A DNA stretch of 39,531 nt from Actinomycetes bacterium (lineage in GTDB: Bacteria > Actinomycetota > CALGFH01). This document shows, piece after piece, positions 33,868 through 39,531 of the stretch; position 1 is the first letter of the stretch; each line of letters opens with the position of its first letter. The DNA lies in contig DASYUT010000178.1 in assembly GCA_036000965.1 (NCBI GenBank), forward strand, positions 1-39,531, given 5' to 3'. Both the position numbers and the translations under genes were made by a program. The notes under the pieces were generated by a model, which was not told where the DNA came from, ran no database searches, and saw only the letters and a program-made list of their open reading frames with translations.

Positions 33868-36576
33868 ATGCAGGAGCGCTTGAACGGCGCGGAAGCCAGC
33901 CGCAAGCATGGCCCCCCCTGGCACGGCCTCCGGAGGCACGGCTCCCGCAGGCACGGCCGCCGCAGGGTCGCCCTCGCCTACGTCGTGCTCCTTGCCCTCG
34001 TCGCGGCCGTGGCGGTCGTCGTCTTCCAGGCCGGACGGCATGAGCGCCCGGCGCGGCGCGTTGCCGGCGACTACCGGCTGGACGCCGCCTCGCCCTGCCT
34101 CGGCGACCGCGGCCAGCATTTCGAGCTGCGGCAGTCGGGACAGTTCGTGAGCCTCGACGGGCCTCGCGCGCCTCAGGGGAAGCGGCCGGGGCAGGTCGCC
34201 GGCAAGCTCCGCGTCGAGGGCGACCGCGTCGAGGGCGACCGCGTCGAGGGCGCGGTCACCTGCCGCGACGGCCGGCGCACCGGGCTCACCCTCAGGGCAA
34301 CCGGCCCGGCCGCGCTCGGTGGCTCGGTCGCCGGGACCGCGGTCACCGCGACGCGCGTGGGCGGGGAGGCCGGCCCGGCCCCGCCGGGGCGCGGGCGGCC
34401 GCCGTCCGCGGAGGAGACGTTCGGCCAGCTCATGCTCGCCGTCGCCGCCGTGATCCTCGCCGCCCGCCTGGTCGGGGCGGCGGTGCGCCGGATCGGGCAG
34501 CCGAGCGTGATGGGCGAGGTGCTCGCCGGCATCCTGCTCGGCCCGACGCTGGTCCGCACCGTCGCCCCTGGCCTGTCGAACCTGCTCTTCCCCGACTTCG
34601 TGATCCCCCTGCTGCGGGCCGCCGCCAACATCGGGCTCGCCTTCTACATGTTCCTGGTCGGCCTGGAGCTCGACCCGAGGATCCTGCGCGGCCGGGTCGA
34701 GCAGGCGGCGCTGATCTCGCACGCGAGCATCGCCATCCCGATGAGCCTCGGGATCGCGGTGGCGCTGCCGCTGTACGAGCTGATCGGACCGGACACCTCG
34801 TTCGTCCCCTTCGCGCTGTTCATGGGCGTCGCCATGTCCATCACCGCGTTCCCCGTGCTGGCCCGCATCCTCCTGGAGCGCCGCATGCTGAAGCGCCCGG
34901 TCGGCGCGATCGCGATGGGCGCCGCGGCGGTGGACGACGTGACCGCGTGGGGGCTGCTCGCGCTCTCGACCGCGGTGGCCGGGACCGGCTCGGGCCTCGT
35001 CGTGGTCAGGGTGGTCGCGCTCGCGGCCGTGTTCTGTGCGACGATGGTGCTCATCGGGCGGCCGCTGCTCGCGCGGGTGTCCGACGCCTACGACGAGGCC
35101 GGGCGCGTGCCCGCCGGATGGATCGCGGCCATCTTCGTCGGCGTGCTGCTGTCGTCGTTCGTGACCCAGCGGATCGGCATCGCCGCCATCTTCGGCGCCT
35201 TCGTGATGGGCCTCATCATGCCGCGGCGGGCAGACCTCACCCACGACGTCACCAGGCGGGTCGAGGACTTCGTGGTGACCGTGCTCCTGCCGCTGTTCTT
35301 CGTGGTGACCGGGCTCCGGGTCCAGGTGGGCCTGCTGGACCGCCCCGAGCTGTGGCTGCTTGCGCTGGTCCTGCTGCTGGTGGCCATCGCTGGCAAGTGG
35401 CTCGGGGCCATGGGCGCAGCACGCTTCACCGGCTTCTCGCTCCGCGAGTCGGCCGCGGTCGGGGCGCTCATGAACACCCGCGGGCTCACCGAGCTGATCG
35501 TGCTCAACATCGGGCTCGAGCTCGGCGTGGTGTCGCCGGCGCTGTTCACGATGCTCGTCATCATGGCGCTCGTGACCACGTTCATGACCGGGCCGGCGCT
35601 GCGGCTGATCGACCCGCGCGGGGAGCTCGGCGCCCGCCCCGAGGACGAGCTGCGGGCGGCCGCGGAACCCGAGACCGAGCCACCGCCCGCGCGCGCGATC
35701 CTCGTGGCCCCCCAGGACGAGCGGAACGTCGACTGGCTGCTCGCCCTCGCGACCCCGCTGGCCAGCTCCCGGCCGGCCCGGGAGCTGATCCTCGCCCGCC
35801 TGCTCGTGCCGTCACGGGCCGCCACCGGCGTGGCGGCCGAGGACCGCGAGCTGGCACGGACGGTCGACGACCTCCACCGGCGGCGCGCCGGGCTCGTCGC
35901 CGCGGGCCTGGCCACGCGCGTGGTCGCCTTCACCTCGGTCGACCCGGGCGAGGACCTCGTGCGTCTCACCTCGCAGGAGGACGTCGACCTGCTGCTCGTC
36001 GACGGCCGCCGCCCGCTGGTCGGCGAGGGCGTGCCCCGGGGCTCGGTCGGCGCCGTGCTCCTGCGCGCCCCCTGCGACGTCGCGGTGCTGGTGGACCGCG
36101 AGCACCGGGCGTTCGAGATCGGCTCCGAGCACGCCGTGCTGGTGCCGTTCGGCGGCGCCGAGCACGACTGGGCAGCGCTCGAGCTGGGCGCCTGGATCGC
36201 CAGCGCCCGGGGCGCACCGGTCCGGCTGCTCGGGGCAGCGAGCGACCTCGCCGAGGGGCGGCGTGACGCGAGCCGGCTGCTCGGCAACGCCTCGCTCGTG
36301 CTTCAGCAGCTCGCCGGGATCGCGGCCGAGCCGCTGCTCATCGAGCCCGGGCGTGCAGGGGTCGTGCGCGCCGCCGAGGGCGCCGGGCTGCTCGTCATCG
36401 GCCTGTCCGAGCGGTGGCGCGACGAGGGGCTCGGGCCGGTGCGCTCGGAGATCGCCAGGACGGCGCCAGCGCCGACGCTCTTCGTCCGCCGCGGGGCGCG
36501 GCCGGGCGCGCTCGCCCCCCGCACCGATCTCACCCGGTTCGCCTGGTCGGAGGCGGGGCCGGGCCGCCCGGGCTGA
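33868..36576 (+). CDS. CPA2-family cation:proton antiporter with outer and stress-protein-like domains
   Basis: A 902-residue membrane protein. A basic start and one helix (about 33-52) lead to an outer beta-rich domain (about 60-160, GDYRLDAASPCLG...FELRQSGQFVSLDG...GKLRVEGD). The antiporter core (about 180-580) shows LARLVGAAVRRIGQPSVMGEVLAGILLGPT, YMFLVGLELDP, AAVDDVTAWGLLAL and MNTRGLTELIVLNIGLELGV, as in Na+/H+ or K+/H+ exchangers of the KefB/NapA type. Two UspA-like domains end the protein. A 15-bp repeat (34213-34252) codes VEGDR units in the outer domain. The ATG at 33868 is chosen because of the leaderless promoter; a GTG six codons upstream is possible. The ion specificity is unknown. 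Confidence 0.92.
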   Translation: MQERLNGAEASRKHGPPWHGLRRHGSRRHGRRRVALAYVVLLALVAAVAVVVFQAGRHERPARRVAGDYRLDAASPCLGDRGQHFELRQSGQFVSLDGPRAPQGKRPGQVAGKLRVEGDRVEGDRVEGAVTCRDGRRTGLTLRATGPAALGGSVAGTAVTATRVGGEAGPAPPGRGRPPSAEETFGQLMLAVAAVILAARLVGAAVRRIGQPSVMGEVLAGILLGPTLVRTVAPGLSNLLFPDFVIPLLRAAANIGLAFYMFLVGLELDPRILRGRVEQAALISHASIAIPMSLGIAVALPLYELIGPDTSFVPFALFMGVAMSITAFPVLARILLERRMLKRPVGAIAMGAAAVDDVTAWGLLALSTAVAGTGSGLVVVRVVALAAVFCATMVLIGRPLLARVSDAYDEAGRVPAGWIAAIFVGVLLSSFVTQRIGIAAIFGAFVMGLIMPRRADLTHDVTRRVEDFVVTVLLPLFFVVTGLRVQVGLLDRPELWLLALVLLLVAIAGKWLGAMGAARFTGFSLRESAAVGALMNTRGLTELIVLNIGLELGVVSPALFTMLVIMALVTTFMTGPALRLIDPRGELGARPEDELRAAAEPETEPPPARAILVAPQDERNVDWLLALATPLASSRPARELILARLLVPSRAATGVAAEDRELARTVDDLHRRRAGLVAAGLATRVVAFTSVDPGEDLVRLTSQEDVDLLLVDGRRPLVGEGVPRGSVGAVLLRAPCDVAVLVDREHRAFEIGSEHAVLVPFGGAEHDWAALELGAWIASARGAPVRLLGAASDLAEGRRDASRLLGNASLVLQQLAGIAAEPLLIEPGRAGVVRAAEGAGLLVIGLSERWRDEGLGPVRSEIARTAPAPTLFVRRGARPGALAPRTDLTRFAWSEAGPGRPG
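34213..34252. repeat. 15-bp in-frame repeat in the antiporter gene
   Basis: Two full units and a partial third of GTCGAGGGCGACCGC encode VEGDRVEGDRVEG in the outer domain of the antiporter. Confidence 0.85.
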
Positions 36577-36860
36577 CGAGTTCCGACCACCCCGGTAACG
36601 CCCCAGCAGGCCCACCCCGATCGCGCCTCCGCCCATCTGCCACGACCCCGCGCCCGTCCGGCCCGACCCCGCGCCCGTCCGGCCGGGCCGGCGCCCCTCC
36701 GGCCCGGCCCCGCGCCGTCCGCCGCGGCCCGCACCCGCCCGGCCTGACCCGCGCCCGTCTGACCTGACGCGCGCCCATCCGGCCCGGCCGGCGCCCGTCC
36801 GGCCCGGCCCGGCCCGGCCCGTTCCGGTCCCGGGACCGTGGATGCTACGCTCCCGCCAAG
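36577..36860. repeat. 284-bp intergenic stretch dominated by GC-rich tandem repeats
   Basis: From about 36643 to 36826 the sequence is a degenerate array of 17-20 bp units built on CGCGCCCGTCCGGCCCG, ending in a GGCCC run. It lies between the antiporter and the FAD oxidoreductase. The last 20 bases contain a TACGCT box (36846-36851), nine bases before the next ATG. No gene is seen. Confidence 0.75.
36846..36851 (+). promoter_or_regulatory. Candidate -10 box for the FAD oxidoreductase gene
   Basis: TACGCT fits TANNNT and leaves nine bases before the ATG at 36861, so the transcript would have a leader of about two bases. No ribosome binding site precedes the gene, in keeping with leaderless translation. 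Confidence 0.45.
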
Positions 36861-38210
36861 ATGACGCTCGCACAGCCTCGTGACACGACGATCGCGGTGG
36901 TCGGCGACGGCTTCGGCTCCGCGCTCGTCTACACGACCGCCGTCTACCTCGGGTTCCGTCCCGAGCAGGTCACGGTCTACGGGACCAACGGCAACCCCGT
37001 CTCCACCTACCAGCAGTTCGCCTTCAACCTGGGCCAGACCGTGCTGCGGTCGGAGTCGGAGTCCCACTTCCTGCCTGCCGACTGGCCCACCTTCGCCCAG
37101 CTCGACGCCTGGTCGCGGCGGAGCCTCGCGCCGCTGCTGCGGTCGGTGCGGCGCAAGTACAACCCGGGGGTGCCCGACATCCTCGCGGAGGTGACCGCCG
37201 TGCAGCACCGGCTCGGCTGGAACGCCAGCCGGCTGCCGAGGCGGGTCGGCTGGCTCCAGCGCGAGGAGGGGCCGCCGCCGCACTTCGTCCTCTACGACGA
37301 GGACGCCAACTACGCCGGCCGCGCCAGGCACGTGATGCTCGCGCTCGGGCATGGCCCGCTGTCGTTCCCGCCCGCGCTCGCGGCGGCAAGGGACGACCCG
37401 GCTCTCGCGGACCGGGTCGTGCAGGCCTACGAACCGAAGGCCTACGCCGCCGGCGGCCGGTACGTCGTGCTCGGGGCCGGCATCGCCTCGGTGAACGAGT
37501 GGGCCAACGCGCTCGACGTCGGCGCCAAGGTCGTCTCGCTGCTGCGGAGCCCAGTCCCGGACGAGCAGGACCTGAACACGCCCCGCTGCTTCTTCGAGGC
37601 GCTCGGCATCGACGCCTACCAGGGGCTCCCGTTCGACCAGCGGCTCGAGTTCCTGGCCAAGATCCTGAAAGGCACCTCGCCGAAGCGCCGGAGCTGGGAG
37701 CAGAAGGTCCGCCAGGGACGCGAGGAGGGCCGCTTCGAGCAGCTCATGGGCGAGATCGACCGGGTCGAGGCGGGCCCGGCCGGGCTCCGCATCCACGTGA
37801 CGAGCCGCGACGGGGCAGGGCCGGGCTGGCTCGACGTCACCGGCGTGGTCGCTGCGACCGGGTTCCAGAAGCCGGCCCTCGCGCTGCCGCTGCTCCGACG
37901 CCTCATCCAGCACTACGACCTGCCCGTTCAGGAGGGCCGGCTGCTGCTGCGCGCCAACTGCGGCGTGCCCGTCCTGGACCGGCCCGATTCGCGCCTGTGC
38001 ATGATGGGGATCCACGCTAACCCGGTCGTCCCGAACGGTGACACGATCGCCGGGCTCAAGTACGTCGCCCGCCGCTTCGTGGCCGACTGCGCCCGGGCCG
38101 AGCGGCTCGCCTACCGGCCCTTCCCGGCCCGCCTGCGGCTGCAGCTCTCCCTGGCCTCGTCGGCGGCCGGGGCCATCCGCCGCGTCCGGCGCGAGGAGCA
38201 GCTGGCCTGA
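36861..38210 (+). CDS. FAD/NAD(P)-binding oxidoreductase, substrate unknown
   Basis: A 449-residue protein with two dinucleotide-binding motifs: VVGDGFGSA (13-21) for FAD and VVLGAGIAS (202-210) for NAD(P). A later [10 protein letters not shown] motif follows, and [22 protein letters not shown] lies near the end. The layout recalls flavin monooxygenases and amino-acid N-hydroxylases. The first Gly-x-Gly motif has Asp in the second position (GDGFG), which is unusual. No homologue with a known substrate comes to mind. Its stop overlaps the next gene as TGATG, so it works with that membrane protein. Its placement after a CPA2 antiporter recalls KefC-KefF pairs, though KefF is a different flavoprotein. 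Confidence 0.8.
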   Translation: MTLAQPRDTTIAVVGDGFGSALVYTTAVYLGFRPEQVTVYGTNGNPVSTYQQFAFNLGQTVLRSESESHFLPADWPTFAQLDAWSRRSLAPLLRSVRRKYNPGVPDILAEVTAVQHRLGWNASRLPRRVGWLQREEGPPPHFVLYDEDANYAGRARHVMLALGHGPLSFPPALAAARDDPALADRVVQAYEPKAYAAGGRYVVLGAGIASVNEWANALDVGAKVVSLLRSPVPDEQDLNTPRCFFEALGIDAYQGLPFDQRLEFLAKILKGTSPKRRSWEQKVRQGREEGRFEQLMGEIDRVEAGPAGLRIHVTSRDGAGPGWLDVTGVVAATGFQKPALALPLLRRLIQHYDLPVQEGRLLLRANCGVPVLDRPDSRLCMMGIHANPVVPNGDTIAGLKYVARRFVADCARAERLAYRPFPARLRLQLSLASSAAGAIRRVRREEQLA

Positions 38211-38866
38211 TGTGCCCCACGGTGCTCGGCCGGGTCCAGACCAGGGTGGCCATCCTGGTCGGCCCGGCCATCCTGGCCGCGATCCTCTCCCTGGTCACCC
38301 GCGACGAGGGCTGGATCGTCACCATCGGGATCTACCTGCTGCTCGGCGTGGCGCTCGACACGACCTTCTACCCCAGGGTCATCAAGTGGCAGCCGCCGTG
38401 GCTCACCTTCGTCCTCGGCGTCGGCGAGTTCGTCCTGCTGTTCGTGCTCCTCAAGGTGCTCAAGCCCGGGCAGCCCGGCTTCGGCGACCCGGACGCGCTC
38501 CTGGGGAGAGGCGACTGGAAGCCGATCCTGCTGTTCTGGGTGGCCTGGCTCATCGCCGTCACCACCCGGATCGTGGTCCTGCCGATCCTGTCGCTGTCCC
38601 GGCTGGAGGACGGCGGCGAGTTCCGGGCGACCGGCTGGACGGTCAACCCGGAGGCCACGCCGCTGCCGGTGGTGGCGGCCGTGAGCCCGGACGCGGCCCA
38701 GGGCGGGCTGGTGCGGGAGTTCTCCGCGGTGCACCAGATCCCGGCGGAGCGGCGCCCGCCGCTGTCCGGGGCACACCAGCGACCGGGGGCGGGCGAGCGA
38801 CCCGGGGCGGGCGAGCGACCCGGGGTGGGGGAGCAGCCGGGGGCGGGCGCCACCCCCGGCGGGTGA
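38210..38866 (+). CDS. Four-helix membrane protein coupled to the FAD oxidoreductase
   Basis: Not recognised as a named family. The 218 residues show four hydrophobic helices (about 12-30, 35-53, 64-84 and 106-127). A cytoplasmic or outer region of about 90 residues follows and ends in [21 protein letters not shown], coded by an 18-bp repeat at about 38780-38850. The ATG overlaps the upstream stop as TGATG, so synthesis is coupled to the FAD oxidoreductase. It could serve as a membrane anchor or electron-transfer partner for that enzyme; this is inference. It converges with the second FHA gene nine bases away. Confidence 0.75.
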   Translation: MCPTVLGRVQTRVAILVGPAILAAILSLVTRDEGWIVTIGIYLLLGVALDTTFYPRVIKWQPPWLTFVLGVGEFVLLFVLLKVLKPGQPGFGDPDALLGRGDWKPILLFWVAWLIAVTTRIVVLPILSLSRLEDGGEFRATGWTVNPEATPLPVVAAVSPDAAQGGLVREFSAVHQIPAERRPPLSGAHQRPGAGERPGAGERPGVGEQPGAGATPGG

Positions 38867-38875
38867 GCAAGGCGG

Positions 38876-39433
38876 TCACCGCGTCGCCAGGTAGATCAGC
38901 ACCACCAGCACGACGAGCACGAACACGGCCAGCGGGGCCGTCCTCGCCTTGCCCTTGGCCCGCGCGTCGAGCAGCGGATCCAGGGTGCTGGCGGTCGGCT
39001 CGGCGACGGTCGGGCCGAGGTCGTCCAGGAGGTTCCCGAGGTCGTCCAGAAGCTCCCCCGGCACGTAGTCTGGGGGACGGACCGGCGCGGCCAGCGGGGG
39101 CGGGACCGCGTGCACGGCCGATGGGCGCTCCGCGATCTGCCGTGCGGTCCGCAGCTCCAGCAGAGTGACCCCGAGGACCAGCTGGTCGCCCGGGCCGACC
39201 CGCACCAGACCCTGCACCTCGTTGCCGTTGACGAAGGTGCCGTTCCTCGAGCCGAGATCCTCGACGATCGCCGCCGAGCCCGACGGCGTGATCCGCGCAT
39301 GGCGCCGCGAGACCAGGCGGTCGTTCAGCGCGAGGCCCACGTCCCGGGCGCGCCCGATCTCAAGCGGCGCAGGCAGCCCGACCCGGCGTCCGGAGTCCGG
39401 CCCCTCGACGATCTCGAGGCTCAGCGGTCCCAC
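38876..39433 (-). CDS. Second tail-anchored FHA domain protein
   Basis: A 185-residue protein with the same plan as the FHA protein at 32363-32881. The FHA domain (about 1-98) has LEIGRARD, SRRHARIT, LGSRNGTFVNGNEV and PGDQLVLGVTLLEL. An acidic/Pro-rich linker (GELLDDLGNLLDDLG) follows, then a C-terminal membrane helix (about 166-182) ending YLATR. The GTG at 39433 has AAGGAGG about nine bases upstream. It is a likely phosphothreonine reader for the Ser/Thr kinase in this window or for another kinase. A perfect hairpin lies 40 bp upstream. Confidence 0.88.
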   Translation of the reverse strand: MGPLSLEIVEGPDSGRRVGLPAPLEIGRARDVGLALNDRLVSRRHARITPSGSAAIVEDLGSRNGTFVNGNEVQGLVRVGPGDQLVLGVTLLELRTARQIAERPSAVHAVPPPLAAPVRPPDYVPGELLDDLGNLLDDLGPTVAEPTASTLDPLLDARAKGKARTAPLAVFVLVVLVVLIYLATR

Positions 39434-39471
39434 CGTCGATCCCTCCTTCTCAGCCGTCTCTCGTGGGTGTT

Positions 39472-39492
39472 GCCGGGAGGCTGTCTCCCGGC
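39472..39492. promoter_or_regulatory. Perfect 8-bp hairpin upstream of the second FHA gene
   Basis: GCCGGGAG (39472-39479), loop GCTGT, CTCCCGGC (39485-39492). It overlaps the start of the 31-bp window-end repeat. It may end a transcript entering from outside the window, or belong to the repeat. Confidence 0.45.
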
Positions 39493-39518
39493 GGTCCTCT
39501 GTCGATGTGGGGGGAGCT
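39488..39518. repeat. Right-hand copy of the 31-bp repeat
   Basis: Identical to 50-80 over 31 bp. After it the two copies diverge: here AGAAACCCCCCCC follows, so the G-run again faces a C-run. The window stops 13 bases later. Confidence 0.85.
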
Positions 39519-39531
39519 AGAAACCCCCCCC

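Noticed and set aside
30932-33883. A 983-codon plus-strand frame crossing dapA, the FHA gene and the kinase
   Set aside because: It crosses three well-supported minus-strand genes and shows no recognisable domain.

Overview
The window is very GC-rich bacterial DNA with frequent GTG starts and tightly overlapping start and stop codons. Its content points to Actinomycetota: a RecA intein of the M. leprae type, an actinobacterial LexA box (CGAAC-N4-GTTCG) at recA, Ser/Thr kinase and FHA proteins, candidate leaderless promoters with TANNNT -10 boxes, and a LigB-like gene between miaB and miaA. RNase Y together with RNase J, and two window ends that both stop in the same repeat, suggest a less-studied lineage known from a draft or metagenome contig. 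The lineage is my inference.

Region 1 (1-14.8 kb), almost all minus strand, is the conserved actinobacterial housekeeping run. Reading in the direction of transcription it is rimO, cinA, a repeat-bearing small ORF, thpR, recA (with intein), recX, rny, miaB, a LigB-like gene, miaA and dapF. It covers S12 and tRNA methylthiolation, tRNA isopentenylation, SOS recombination, RNA decay and lysine/peptidoglycan precursor synthesis. One plus-strand gene for an exported protein lies divergent from recA.

Region 2 (14.8-26.1 kb) interrupts that run between rimO and the rodZ-like/ftsK block. It holds an ECF sigma factor with a membrane-anchored propeller-like partner, a GNAT acetyltransferase, a D-2-hydroxyacid dehydrogenase, a tripartite tricarboxylate transporter operon (tctC-tctB-tctA-usp), and a divergent CitA/CitB-type two-component system that probably controls the transporter. 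Three apparent gene relics lie here: a plasmid/AICE-type Rep initiator, the C-terminus of an isocitrate/isopropylmalate dehydrogenase, and a possible FDX-ACB domain. This looks like an acquired and eroded accessory block.

Region 3 (26.1-32.2 kb, minus strand) returns to the core with dapA, rnj, ftsK and a RodZ-like gene in transcription order.

Region 4 (32.3-39.5 kb) holds signalling and ion transport: a tail-anchored FHA protein and a Ser/Thr kinase; divergent from the kinase, across only 20 bp, a CPA2 antiporter with an extra outer domain and C-terminal stress-protein-like domains; an FAD oxidoreductase coupled to a small membrane protein; and a second tail-anchored FHA protein.

A theme across the window is GC-rich minisatellites whose units are multiples of 3 bp, lying in frame inside otherwise conserved genes (miaA, LigB-like, rimO, ftsK, antiporter, small ORFs), along with other short repeats between genes. 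No tRNA, rRNA, CRISPR array or intact insertion sequence was seen.
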